64,000 bases of DNA from Emcibacter sp. SYSU 3D8 (GTDB taxonomy: Bacteria > Pseudomonadota > Alphaproteobacteria > SMXS01). The translations under genes were made by a program, and so were the position numbers. This document shows, piece by piece, positions 10,222 to 20,242 of the stretch. The notes beneath the pieces are model-generated. The model made no database searches. It was not told the DNA's origin and saw nothing but the letters and a program-made list of their open reading frames with translations. Location of the stretch: NCBI RefSeq assembly GCF_039655875.1, contig NZ_JBBYXK010000002.1, forward strand, positions 248,001 to 312,000. The letters run 5' to 3'. Position 1 is the stretch's first letter; the number at the start of each line of letters is the position of its first letter.

Positions 10222-11079
10222 TCAGCCCCAGGGGCCAGGCGCCCCTGCGCCCGCCATCGCCCTGAGCGCGGCGATGCGGTTGGCGGTGTTGGGATGGGTT
10301 GTGAACAGGCCATCCATGGCGCCGCCGTGCAGCGGGTTGATGATGAACATGTGGGCGCTGGCGGGATTCCGTTCGGCTGTGTGATTGTCGATCCGCTGCG
10401 AGCCCATCTCGAGCTTCTCGAGGGCCGAGGCAAGCCACAGCGGCCGGCCGCTGATCTCGGCACCGGCGCGGTCGGCGGCGTATTCGCGGGTGCGCGAAAT
10501 CGCCATCTGCACCAGCATGGCGGCGACCGGCGCCAGGATCATCATGGCGATGGAGCCGATGATGCCCATGGGGTTGTCGCGGCTGCCGCTGGTAAACAGG
10601 GCGAAGTTGGCCAGCATGGAGATCGCGCCGGCGATGGTGGCCGTGATGGTCATGATCAGCGTGTCGCGGTTCCTGATATGACCCAGCTCATGGGCGACGA
10701 CACCAGCCACCTCCTGGTGGCTCAGCAGCCGCAGCAGGCCCGTGGTCACGGCAACCGCCCCGTTTTCCGGGTTGCGCCCGGTGGCGAAGGCGTTGGGCTG
10801 GTCTTCGTCGACGATATAGAGCCTGGGCATGGGAATGCCGGCGTTCTGCGCCAGTTGCGAGACCATTTCATGCAACTCGGGCTCGGAGCGCGCGTCGACC
10901 GGCTGCGCATTGTGCATGCGCAGCAGCATCTTGTCCGAGTTCCAATAGGCGAACAGGTTCATGCCGCCCGCCACAAGCAGGGCGAGAAGCGCGCCGGCAC
11001 TGCCGCCGATCAGGCCGCCGATAAACATGAACAGCGCGGTAAGCGCCGCCATCAGCAGGGTAGTGCGGAACCAGTTCAT
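10222..11079 (-). CDS. htpX: Membrane zinc metalloprotease HtpX
   Basis: HtpX is an inner-membrane M48 protease for quality control of misfolded membrane proteins. The 285-residue protein has two N-terminal membrane segments (about 5-22 and 27-46), the zinc motif HELGH at 130-134, two further membrane segments (about 140-162 and 175-195), and the third zinc ligand Glu199 in [11 protein letters not shown]. The Gly/Pro-rich C-terminal tail is normal for alphaproteobacterial HtpX. It is divergent from the DUF1674 gene, with 92 bases between them. Confidence 0.96.
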   Translation of the reverse strand: MNWFRTTLLMAALTALFMFIGGLIGGSAGALLALLVAGGMNLFAYWNSDKMLLRMHNAQPVDARSEPELHEMVSQLAQNAGIPMPRLYIVDEDQPNAFATGRNPENGAVAVTTGLLRLLSHQEVAGVVAHELGHIRNRDTLIMTITATIAGAISMLANFALFTSGSRDNPMGIIGSIAMMILAPVAAMLVQMAISRTREYAADRAGAEISGRPLWLASALEKLEMGSQRIDNHTAERNPASAHMFIINPLHGGAMDGLFTTHPNTANRIAALRAMAGAGAPGPWG

Positions 11080-11171
11080 GGTGTGGTGTTGGACTCATTA
11101 ATGTTGCGAACTTACCGATATGTAAGGATTGTCGGTGTCCATTCAATGAACCTCCCGACGGATTCGCGCAT

Positions 11172-11330
11172 ATGACCAAGCCCACGGAAAAGCAGCCGGA
11201 GACCAGCGCCGAGGATCCGGCGCCGCCCGCCGACACCAGGAAGAAGCCAGCCGAATTCGGCGGCCCCAAGGGACCCGAGCCGACCCGCTACGGCGACTGG
11301 GAACGCAACGGCATCATCAGCGACTTCTAG
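11172..11330 (+). CDS. DUF1674 protein, succinate dehydrogenase assembly factor 4 (SdhAF4)-like
   Basis: A 52-residue protein. The N-terminal half is Pro/Glu/Lys-rich and disordered-looking. The C-terminal block [20 protein letters not shown] followed by DF is the DUF1674 signature, shared with the mitochondrial SdhAF4 chaperone that helps mature the succinate dehydrogenase flavoprotein. No sdh genes are in the window. In alphaproteobacteria this short gene is typically next to htpX and rsmB, as here. Function is inferred from the C-terminal motif only, but the identity of the motif is clear. Confidence 0.88.
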   Translation: MTKPTEKQPETSAEDPAPPADTRKKPAEFGGPKGPEPTRYGDWERNGIISDF

Positions 11331-11400
11331 GCCGCTCCGACCCCCTGGTTTCCGATTTCGCCCGGTTGTCTTGAACACCGGACGCTCCTGGTCGTAACGT

Positions 11401-11426
11401 CAGTCATTGCGAGCACGCAATGACTG
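11401..11426. repeat. Perfect inverted repeat / hairpin upstream of the MAPEG gene
   Basis: Two perfect 11-base arms (CAGTCATTGCG and CGCAATGACTG) flank a 4-base AGCA loop. The structure lies 70 bases after the DUF1674 stop and 21 bases before the MAPEG start. It is not followed by a T-run, so it is either a weak terminator for DUF1674, a hairpin in the MAPEG 5' untranslated region, or one copy of a short palindromic repeat. The core TCATTGCGAGC resembles short palindromic repeats common in alphaproteobacterial genomes. Confidence 0.7.
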
Positions 11427-11447
11427 GGGACGAGGGAGAACCTAACC

Positions 11448-11846
11448 ATGATCATGGCCAAACTAACCGCGCTGGTGACCGTCGCGGCGATCCTCTACAT
11501 CTTCTTTCTGACCGGCAGGGTCGGCGCGCTGCGCGGCAAGACCGGCGTGGCGGCACCCGCGACCACCGGCGATCCGATCTTCGAGCGCGCATTCCGGGTG
11601 CATATGAACAGCCTGGAACAGCTGGTTGTGTTCCTGCCGGTGCTGTGGCTTTCGGTATCGGTGATCGGCGATGCCTGGAGCGGCCTGATCGGCACCGTGT
11701 GGCTGGCAGGCCGGATCGTCTATGCCTCGGCCTATATGAAGGATCCCGCCAAACGCAGCGCCGGCATGCTGATTACCATGGCGGCAACCATGACGCTGGC
11801 GGTGGTCTCGCTTATCGGTATCGGCCGCGCCTTCCTGGCGACATAG
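11448..11846 (+). CDS. MAPEG family membrane protein
   Basis: A 132-residue four-helix membrane protein of the MAPEG (eicosanoid and glutathione metabolism) family. The pattern fits: a first membrane helix (about 5-24), a polar loop, then the ERAFRVHMNSLEQLVVFLPVLWLS helix bearing the conserved Asn-x-x-Glu, and two further helices (about 85-100 and 108-128). Bacterial members may bind glutathione, but activity is unknown. The preceding GGGAG supports the ATG at 11448, with 11454 possible. A strong hairpin follows the stop. Confidence 0.87.
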   Translation: MIMAKLTALVTVAAILYIFFLTGRVGALRGKTGVAAPATTGDPIFERAFRVHMNSLEQLVVFLPVLWLSVSVIGDAWSGLIGTVWLAGRIVYASAYMKDPAKRSAGMLITMAATMTLAVVSLIGIGRAFLAT

Positions 11847-11858
11847 GCCCGGCGCGCC

Positions 11859-11882
11859 GGGCGGCGCCCGAAGGCGCCGCCC
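11859..11882. terminator. Candidate bidirectional terminator hairpin
   Basis: A perfect 10-base GC stem (GGGCGGCGCC / GGCGCCGCCC) closed by a CGAA tetraloop sits 12 bases after the MAPEG stop and 6 bases beyond the convergent terC stop. It has no T-tract on either side, so it is a stable hairpin placed like a bidirectional terminator rather than a canonical rho-independent one. Confidence 0.6.
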
Positions 11883-11888
11883 GTGCGA

Positions 11889-12620
11889 TCACGTCTCGTG
11901 GGGCGGATGCCGGTTCGCCCGGCGCTTCTGCATCGCCAGGTTCAGCACTTCCACCATCACCGAGAAGCCGATGGCGGCATAGATGTAGCCGCGCGGCAGA
12001 TGCACCCCGAAGCCATCCGCGATCAGCGCCATGCCGATCATCAGCAGGAAGCTGAGCGCCAGCATCTTGGTGGTGGGATGCTTTTGGATGAAATCCGAGA
12101 TCGGGCCGGCCGCGAACAGCATCACGCCGATGGCGATGACCACCGCCGCGATCATCACCTCGATATGCTCGGCCATCCCGATCGCCGTCAGCACCGAGTC
12201 CAGCGAGAACACGATATCGAGCGCCATGATCTGCGCGATGATGAGACCGAACGCCGACGCCGCACCCAGTTTCGGTGTGTCAACGTGCCCTTCCATGGAA
12301 TGGTGTATCTCGATAGTCGCCTTCACGACCAGGAAGACGCCGCCCCCGATCAGGATGATGTCGCGCCACGAGAAGGTCTGCCCCGCCAGTTCAATGAGCG
12401 GCTTTGTGAGCTTGGTCAGCCAGACGATGGCGAACAGCAGCAGCACGCGCATGATCAGCGCGCCGCCAAGCCCCAGCGTCCGCGCCCTGGCCTGTTGCTC
12501 TACCGGAAGCCGCTGCACGAGGAGGGCGATGAAGATGACGTTGTCGATACCAAGAACGATTTCCAGGATCGTCAGGGTCGCCAGCGACGCCCAGACATCC
12601 GGATTGGTCAGCAGATCCAT
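11889..12620 (-). CDS. TerC family integral membrane protein
   Basis: A 243-residue polytopic protein of the TerC/Alx family. It shows the signature acidic membrane motifs LEIVLGIDNVIFIALL near the N terminus and MALDIVFSLDSVLTAIGM in the middle, which carry the conserved Asp residues thought to bind metal. About seven hydrophobic segments are visible. Family members have been linked to manganese export and tellurite resistance. The precise ion here is not determinable. It follows acs on the same strand with an 18-base gap and may be read with it. Confidence 0.9.
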   Translation of the reverse strand: MDLLTNPDVWASLATLTILEIVLGIDNVIFIALLVQRLPVEQQARARTLGLGGALIMRVLLLFAIVWLTKLTKPLIELAGQTFSWRDIILIGGGVFLVVKATIEIHHSMEGHVDTPKLGAASAFGLIIAQIMALDIVFSLDSVLTAIGMAEHIEVMIAAVVIAIGVMLFAAGPISDFIQKHPTTKMLALSFLLMIGMALIADGFGVHLPRGYIYAAIGFSVMVEVLNLAMQKRRANRHPPHET

Positions 12621-12638
12621 ATGGCACCCCTCATCGGT

Positions 12639-14585
<1,947 letters not shown>

Positions 14586-14694
14586 GGTCTCCCTGTCCTG
14601 CCCGGCCGGATGATAGGTGGCTGGCCCACGCCCGCACAATAGCGCGCAAACGTCGTGCGACGAACCGCCGCCGGCGCGCACCACCTGCCCGGTA

Positions 14695-15075
14695 TCATGC
14701 CACCTGCACCTCGTCGCCGCGCACCGCGATGCGCACCGGGGTCAAATATTCGCCCTTGCACGGCCCCTCGATGCACAAGCCGTCCTCGACCCGGAAGCGC
14801 GCGCCGTGATGGCCGCACTGGATGTTCTGGCCGTCGACGTCGAGGAAATGGCCGCGGCGCCAGTCCAGCGGCAGGCTCAAATGCGGGCAGACATCCCGGT
14901 AGGCGTAGACCTTGTCGTCCCACCGCTGGACGAAGATGTCGTAACGCAGCCGCCCATCGCGGAACTGGAACGCCTTCGAGCCGCGCGGCGGCAGCTCGCT
15001 GAGACGGCACAGCACGGAGCCGAAAGACGGGCCGCCGGGCACTTCGTCCAGGCTCTCGGCGCGCGGCCGCTTCAC
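14695..15075 (-). CDS. Rieske [2Fe-2S] domain protein
   Basis: A 126-residue soluble Rieske ferredoxin-like protein. The two cluster boxes are CPHLSLPL and CGHHGARF, each giving one Cys and one His ligand. The N-terminal basic tail ([15 protein letters not shown]) is not a signal peptide. I place the start at GTG 15075, which overlaps the EVE-gene stop by 4 bases (GTGA), because no good ATG is available in the conserved part. It may deliver electrons to an oxygenase or reductase encoded elsewhere. No partner oxygenase is adjacent. Confidence 0.82.
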   Translation of the reverse strand: MKRPRAESLDEVPGGPSFGSVLCRLSELPPRGSKAFQFRDGRLRYDIFVQRWDDKVYAYRDVCPHLSLPLDWRRGHFLDVDGQNIQCGHHGARFRVEDGLCIEGPCKGEYLTPVRIAVRGDEVQVA

Positions 15076-15485
15076 GGCGTGACGCCGCCCATGCCGCAGA
15101 TGATCGTCCATTGCTCGTCGGTCACCGGCACCACGGAAAGCCGGGACTGACGCACGAGACCGAACTCGGCCATGCGCGGGTCGGCCTTGATGTCGGCGAG
15201 CGTGACCGGCTGCGGCACCGGCTTGACCGCCTTCAGATCGACGGTGACGAAGCGGCCGGTGGGATCGGTCGTGTCCGGATAGGCTTCCTTGACCACCTCG
15301 ACCACGCCGACAATCCGCTTCTCGGCGACCGAATGATAGAAGAACGCCTTGTCGCCCTTCTTCATGGCTTTCAGGTTGAGGGCCGCCTGATGATTGCGTA
15401 CGCCGGTCCACGATGTGGTCTTGTCGCGGACCTGGTCGTCCCACGACCACGCGCCCGGCTCGGATTTCACCAGCCAGTACGCCAT
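15072..15485 (-). CDS. EVE domain protein
   Basis: A 137-residue single-domain EVE protein, beginning MAYWLVKSEPGAWSWDDQV and containing TSWTGVRNHQAALNLKAMKKGD and FFYHSVAEKRIVGVVEVVKE, both diagnostic of the EVE (PUA-like) fold. EVE domains bind modified bases in RNA or DNA, and human THYN1 is a homologue. The ATG at 15485 shares one base with the preceding YciI stop (TGATG). The set YciI-EVE downstream of gpsA is a common alphaproteobacterial arrangement, so this is more likely housekeeping than defence. Confidence 0.93.
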   Translation of the reverse strand: MAYWLVKSEPGAWSWDDQVRDKTTSWTGVRNHQAALNLKAMKKGDKAFFYHSVAEKRIVGVVEVVKEAYPDTTDPTGRFVTVDLKAVKPVPQPVTLADIKADPRMAEFGLVRQSRLSVVPVTDEQWTIICGMGGVTP

Positions 15486-15784
15486 CACAACTTCTCCGCC
15501 AGCACGCCCAGCGGCAGCCTGACGGCCGTGATATCGATCCGTTCGAACACGCCCTCGGTCCAGTAGGGATCGTCGAACGCCTTTTCGCGCACCGTCTCGA
15601 TGTCGTCGGCCTCGACGATCAGCATGCTTCCCTTCATGTCGCCGGTGCCCTCGTCGAGCATGGGTCCGGCCAGGATCACCTTCAGCGGCGCGTTCTTGCC
15701 CCAATAGTCCAGATGGCGTGGCCGGGTGGCGGCGCGGCGTTCCTTCGAATCGGACTTGTCCGGCGCGTAGATGACGTACAGCAT
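15485..15784 (-). CDS. YciI family protein
   Basis: A 99-residue YciI-like protein with a ferredoxin-like fold. Visible family features are MLYVIYAPDKSDS at the start, HLDYWGKNAPLKVILAGPML with a conserved His, and the ADDIETVREKAFDDPY segment. YciI proteins are related to the dehalogenase-like muconolactone isomerase fold, but their reaction is unknown. It lies 9 bases after gpsA on the same strand and overlaps the EVE gene by one base. Confidence 0.92.
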   Translation of the reverse strand: MLYVIYAPDKSDSKERRAATRPRHLDYWGKNAPLKVILAGPMLDEGTGDMKGSMLIVEADDIETVREKAFDDPYWTEGVFERIDITAVRLPLGVLAEKL

Positions 15785-15793
15785 GGAATTCTC

Positions 15794-16783
15794 CTAAACG
15801 GTCTCGACCTTGAACGGGCGGCTGAGCAGGCCTTCGATCTCGTCGCCCACCGCCGCCCCGTGATTCAGCACCCGGTCCATGGCGGCGCAGATCGGCATGT
15901 CGATGTCATGCCGGGCCGCCAGCGCGGCAACGCCGCTTGCGGTATAGACGCCTTCGGCGATCGACCGGCGCTCGCCCATCACCTCGGCCAGCGTGCGGCC
16001 CTCGCCGAGCGCCTTGCCCAGCGACATGTTGCGCGACTGGATGCTGCCGCAGGTCAGCACCAGGTCGCCCAGGCCGGACAGGCCCATCAGCGTCTCGCGC
16101 CGGGCGCCCAGCGCCGCGCCGAGGCGCATGATCTCGGCGAGGCCGCGGGTGATCAGCGCCGCCGCCGCGTTGTCGCCGAGCCGCGCGCCCGCGACGATGC
16201 CCGAGGCGATGGCCAGCACGTTCTTCACCGCGCCGCCGATCTGGGCGCCGATGACGTCATGGGACTGGTAAGGCCGGAAACGGTTGTGACCCAGCGCGTC
16301 GATCAGCGACCGGGCCAGCCCGTCGTCCCGCGCCGCCAGGGTAACGGCGGTCGGCAGGTTCTTCGCCAGCTCGGCCGCGAAGGTAGGGCCGGACAATATG
16401 GCCATGTCCATGCCGGGCGCGGTATCGCCGAGCACGTCGCTCATCAGTTGCAGGGTCTTTTGTTCGATGCCCTTGGCGCAGATCACCAGCGGCGCGTCGG
16501 CGCCCGCGTCGACAACCTGGGCGCTGACCGCGCGCATGTGCTGCGCCGGGCAGACCAGAAGGATGGCGTCGGCCGCGGCAGCCTCCGCCATGTCGCCGGT
16601 GGCGCGCAGCGCCGAGTCGAGCGCCACGCCCGGCAGGTAAAGCGGATTCTCGTGGGATTCGTTGACCGCCTGGACCACCTCGGCCTCAAGCGCCCAGAGC
16701 GTCACGCGCCGGCCCGCGCGCACCGCGCTAGCTGCCAGCGCCGTCCCCCAGGCGCCTCCGCCGATGACCCCGATATGGTTCAA
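15794..16783 (-). CDS. gpsA: Glycerol-3-phosphate dehydrogenase [NAD(P)+]
   Basis: GpsA makes sn-glycerol 3-phosphate from dihydroxyacetone phosphate for phospholipid synthesis. The Rossmann motif GVIGGGAWGTALA opens the protein, followed by the AKGIE, SGPTFAAEL and GAVKNVLAIASGI signatures. The catalytic domain follows to residue 329, the usual length. I place the start at TTG 16783, giving LNHIGVIGGG, because GGAGG stands 9 bases upstream and there is no in-frame ATG close by. An open frame continues to 16957 but would add 58 residues unlike the family. It heads the gpsA-YciI-EVE-Rieske run. Confidence 0.94.
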   Translation of the reverse strand: MNHIGVIGGGAWGTALAASAVRAGRRVTLWALEAEVVQAVNESHENPLYLPGVALDSALRATGDMAEAAAADAILLVCPAQHMRAVSAQVVDAGADAPLVICAKGIEQKTLQLMSDVLGDTAPGMDMAILSGPTFAAELAKNLPTAVTLAARDDGLARSLIDALGHNRFRPYQSHDVIGAQIGGAVKNVLAIASGIVAGARLGDNAAAALITRGLAEIMRLGAALGARRETLMGLSGLGDLVLTCGSIQSRNMSLGKALGEGRTLAEVMGERRSIAEGVYTASGVAALAARHDIDMPICAAMDRVLNHGAAVGDEIEGLLSRPFKVETV

Positions 16784-16907
16784 ATCGCGTCCTCCGATAC
16801 GACGTTTATGCCCGCTGCCGCAGGCCGCCGCAAGCCGCGCGCCGAGACATGCCATACCTGCCAACTCCAAGATTGCGCGGCGCACCAAGCCTCCGTAATG
16901 TCGGCCA

Positions 16908-17507
16908 ATGGCAAGCACGCTCAAATCCATGGACGACGTCCGCCGCCGCATCCTCAACGCCGCCGGCGGCCGGTTCAGCCAATATGGCTACGGCAAGACC
17001 AACGTGGCCGAGATCGCCGCGGACTGCCGCATGTCGCCCGGCAACCTCTATCGCTATTTCAAGAACAAGGCCGATATCGCCGAAGTCATCATGCGCGAGG
17101 CCATGGACCAGGTACTGGACGAGCTGCGCTCGGTATTTGCGCTGCCGCACCTGACGATGGCCGGCCAGTTCCGTGAGTTCGTGCTGCGGGAAATGCAATT
17201 CACCTACGACCAGCTCGAGACCTATCCGACCCTGCAGGAGCAGGTCCGCGATCCGCAGGGCAAGGGCCCCATGCTGGCGCAGGAATATCTGACCCGCTCG
17301 CGCTGCCTGCTGGCCGATATCCTGAAAGCCGGCGTCGCCGCCGGCGAGTTCGCCATCGACGATCCCGACGCGGCCGCCTCCTATATCCAGGACGCGACTT
17401 TCCGGTTCCGGTATCCGCAGCTGCACAGCCAGTGCCACCTGCCCGACCTGGAGCCGCAACTGGAAGGCGTCATCCAGCTGCTGCTGACAGGCCTGCAGAA
17501 GCGATAG
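16908..17507 (+). CDS. TetR family transcriptional regulator
   Basis: A 199-residue regulator with an N-terminal TetR helix-turn-helix at about residues 28-60 (NVAEIAADCRMSPGNLYRYF), followed by an all-helical ligand-binding domain. It is divergent from gpsA and convergent with tsaD, whose stop is one base away. It therefore separates two genes that are usually adjacent and co-directional in alphaproteobacteria. The ligand and target are not evident. Divergent placement suggests it could act on the gpsA-side promoter or on itself. Confidence 0.9.
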   Translation: MASTLKSMDDVRRRILNAAGGRFSQYGYGKTNVAEIAADCRMSPGNLYRYFKNKADIAEVIMREAMDQVLDELRSVFALPHLTMAGQFREFVLREMQFTYDQLETYPTLQEQVRDPQGKGPMLAQEYLTRSRCLLADILKAGVAAGEFAIDDPDAAASYIQDATFRFRYPQLHSQCHLPDLEPQLEGVIQLLLTGLQKR

Positions 17508-17508
17508 C

Positions 17509-18561
17509 TCAGGCCTTCACGCCCGCGCCCATGGCCGCCGGTGCGTCCGGGTCGAGCGGCCAGCGCGCCCTGGCCTGGGCTTCCAGCGTGTCGACCAGCC
17601 CCAGCGCGAGCCGCTCCAGTCCCGCCCATGCGATCATGGCGCCGTTGTCGGTGCACAGCGACGGCGGCGGGCAGATCATGGGAAAGCCTTCCCGCTCGCA
17701 CAGCACCGTGAGGCGCGCGCGCAGATACTTGTTGGCGGCGACACCGCCCGAGATGACGAACGCGCCCTTGCCGCCGGTACGGCGCTCGAAAATCTCCATG
17801 GCGCGGCGCGACCGGTCGATCAGCACATCGGCGGCGGCGGCCTGGAAACCGGCGCATAGGTCGGCCTTGTCCTGGTCGGTGGGAACGCCGAGCTTCTCCA
17901 CCTCGCGGCGGATGGCGGACTTCAGGCCCGAGAACGAGAAATGGCAATCGTCGCGGCCGATCAGCGGGCGCGGCAGATCGAAGCGCTTCGGGTCGCCGGT
18001 TTTCGCCGCCGCTTCCACCGCCGGGCCGCCGGGATAGCCCAGCCCCAGCAGCTTGGCGGTCTTGTCGAACGCCTCGCCGACCGCGTCGTCGATGGTGGTT
18101 CCGAGGCGGGTAAACTTCCCCACGCCCTCGACGATCAACAGCTGGCAATGGCCGCCCGAGACCAGCAGCAGCAGATAGGGGAACGCCACCTTGTCGGTCA
18201 TCCGCACCGCCAGACCGTGGGCCTCCAGGTGATTGACGGCGACGAACGGCAGGTTATGCGCGCTGGCCACGGCCTTGGCCGTCATCAGCCCGACCATGAC
18301 GCCGCCGATCAGGCCCGGCCCGGAGGTTACTGCGACGCCGTCGAGGTCGGCCCATGAGACGTCCGCCTCGTCCATGGCCTGGGCGATCAGGCCGTCCAGA
18401 TGGTCGATGTGGGCACGCGCGGCAATCTCGGGCACGACACCGCCATAGGGCCGATGCTCGTCGAGCTGGCTCAGCACCACATTCGACAGAATGCCCCGCT
18501 CGCTGTCGACGACGGCGGCGGCGGTTTCGTCGCAACTGGTTTCGATGCCGAGAACGCGCAC
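17509..18561 (-). CDS. tsaD: tRNA N6-adenosine threonylcarbamoyltransferase
   Basis: TsaD transfers the threonylcarbamoyl group to A37 of ANN-decoding tRNAs. The 350-residue protein starts with [19 protein letters not shown] and has the metal-binding HIDHLDG and NHLEAH motifs, SGGHCQL and [16 protein letters not shown], as in the whole family. It is divergent from hemC (47 bases between starts), an arrangement common in alphaproteobacteria. Confidence 0.97.
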   Translation of the reverse strand: MRVLGIETSCDETAAAVVDSERGILSNVVLSQLDEHRPYGGVVPEIAARAHIDHLDGLIAQAMDEADVSWADLDGVAVTSGPGLIGGVMVGLMTAKAVASAHNLPFVAVNHLEAHGLAVRMTDKVAFPYLLLLVSGGHCQLLIVEGVGKFTRLGTTIDDAVGEAFDKTAKLLGLGYPGGPAVEAAAKTGDPKRFDLPRPLIGRDDCHFSFSGLKSAIRREVEKLGVPTDQDKADLCAGFQAAAADVLIDRSRRAMEIFERRTGGKGAFVISGGVAANKYLRARLTVLCEREGFPMICPPPSLCTDNGAMIAWAGLERLALGLVDTLEAQARARWPLDPDAPAAMGAGVKA

Positions 18562-18608
18562 TGTCCTGACGCTTCAAGTTCCGTTCGCGGCCTGTTATAG
18601 GCACATTC

Positions 18609-19535
18609 ATGACCGAGACAACCCGCACCATCCGCATCGGCACGCGCGGCAGCCCCCTGGCGCTTGCGCAGGCCCACGAAACCAGGAACCGGCTGCTGGC
18701 GGCGCATCCGCAGCTTCGCGACGACCAGATCGAGATCGTGGCGATCTCCACCAAGGGCGACCGGGTGCTGGACCGGCCGCTGTCCGAGTTGGGCGGCAAG
18801 GGGCTGTTCACCGAGGAAATCGAGAATGGCCTGAAGGCCGGCTCGCTGGACATCGCCGTGCATTCCATGAAGGACATGCCGACAATAATCCACGAGGGGC
18901 TGGGCATTTCGTGCCTGCTGCCGCGCGAGGATGTGCGCGACGCCTTCATCTGTCACAAGGCCGCCAGCATCGAGACGCTGGCACCGGGTATGCTGGTCGG
19001 CACCGCCTCGCTGCGCCGCCAGGCCCAGATATTGCGGCTGCGGCCGGACCTGCGGGTGGCAACTTTCCGCGGCAACGTGCAGTCCCGCCTGCGCAAGCTT
19101 GAGGAAGGCCAGGCCGACGCCACCCTGCTTGCGATGGCCGGGCTGCGGCGGCTGGGGCTGGAGCACGTGGCCGCCGGGCCCATCGACAATCTGCTGCCGG
19201 CCATCGCCCAGGGCGCCATCGGCGTCGAGGCGCGGCTGGACGACGCAGAAATGGCCCAGTTGCTGCTCGCCATCAACGACCAGGCGACCCAGCATTGCGT
19301 CAACGCCGAACGGGCGTTGCTGGCGGCACTGGACGGCTCGTGCAGGACGCCGATTGCCGGCCTGGCCACACTGGCGAATGGCCGCATCCGTCTGCGCGGC
19401 GAGATCCTGACGCCCGACGGACGCGAGTACCATTATGCCGAGCGAGAAGGCCCGGTCAGCGATGCCGCGGCGATGGGCTATGATGCAGGCGCCGAGTTGA
19501 AACGGCGCGGCGGCCCCACCTTCTTCGCGATCTGA
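18609..19535 (+). CDS. hemC: Porphobilinogen deaminase (hydroxymethylbilane synthase)
   Basis: HemC polymerises four porphobilinogens into hydroxymethylbilane. The 308-residue protein begins with IRIGTRGSPLALAQA and has KGLFTEEIE, VHSMKDMP (active-site Asp) and GTASLRRQAQ. Its dipyrromethane-cofactor Cys is in DGSCRTPIAG. It is the first gene of the haem operon and is followed after 2 bases by hemD. Confidence 0.97.
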   Translation: MTETTRTIRIGTRGSPLALAQAHETRNRLLAAHPQLRDDQIEIVAISTKGDRVLDRPLSELGGKGLFTEEIENGLKAGSLDIAVHSMKDMPTIIHEGLGISCLLPREDVRDAFICHKAASIETLAPGMLVGTASLRRQAQILRLRPDLRVATFRGNVQSRLRKLEEGQADATLLAMAGLRRLGLEHVAAGPIDNLLPAIAQGAIGVEARLDDAEMAQLLLAINDQATQHCVNAERALLAALDGSCRTPIAGLATLANGRIRLRGEILTPDGREYHYAEREGPVSDAAAMGYDAGAELKRRGGPTFFAI

Positions 19536-19537
19536 TC

Positions 19538-20242
19538 ATGGCGCGCATCCTCGTCACACGGCCGGAGGAGGATGCAGCATCCTTCGCCGACATCCTCACC
19601 GGGCTGGGCCACCAGGTCCAGATCGAGCCGCTGTTGAGCGTGCGGCTGCGCACGGACGCGTCACTGGACACGGCCGGCGCGCAGGCGCTGCTGTTCACCA
19701 GCGCCAACGGCGTACGCGCCGCGGCACGGCTCACCGAAGAGCGCGGCCTGCCTGCCTTGTGCGTGGGCGATGCAACGGCGCGGGCGGCGCACGAGGCCGG
19801 ATTCGACCGCATCGAGAGCGCCGCGGGCGATGTTCATGATCTCGCTGAGCTGGTGCGCGGCAAATGCCGGCCGGAAGCCGGGCCGCTGGTCCATGTCGCA
19901 GGCACGATCTCGGCGGGCGACCTTGCCGGCGAGTTGACGGCTTCGGGCTTCGAGGTCAGGCGCGCGGTGGTATACGAGACCGAGGCCGCCCTGCGGCTTT
20001 CCGGAGAGGCGCGCGCTGCGCTGGCGGACCGCCGGATCGACGCGGTGACGCTGTTTTCGCCGCGCACGGCGCGAACCTTTGCTAGGATCGTGCAGGAAGC
20101 GGGGCTTGCACACAGACTCGGCACGGTCGACCTGCTGTGCCTGAGCGCCGCAGTGGCGGAGACCCTCGACGCCCTGCCGAGAAGGAGATTGCTGGTGGCC
20201 GCCGAACCGACCCAGAACGCGCTGATCGAGCTGATCCAATGA
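19538..20242 (+). CDS. hemD: Uroporphyrinogen-III synthase
   Basis: HemD cyclises hydroxymethylbilane to uroporphyrinogen III. The family is poorly conserved, but the 234-residue length, the N-terminal ILVTRPEEDAASFADIL, the LLFTSANGVRAAA segment and the late TLFSPRTARTFARIV match it. The position between hemC and the mitofilin-like gene is typical. Its stop overlaps the next start by 4 bases (ATGA). Confidence 0.93.
   Translation: MARILVTRPEEDAASFADILTGLGHQVQIEPLLSVRLRTDASLDTAGAQALLFTSANGVRAAARLTEERGLPALCVGDATARAAHEAGFDRIESAAGDVHDLAELVRGKCRPEAGPLVHVAGTISAGDLAGELTASGFEVRRAVVYETEAALRLSGEARAALADRRIDAVTLFSPRTARTFARIVQEAGLAHRLGTVDLLCLSAAVAETLDALPRRRLLVAAEPTQNALIELIQ

Noticed and set aside
15413-17176. 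587-codon plus-strand open frame
   Set aside because: It is antisense to YciI and gpsA and has no recognisable domain. The real genes are on the other strand.
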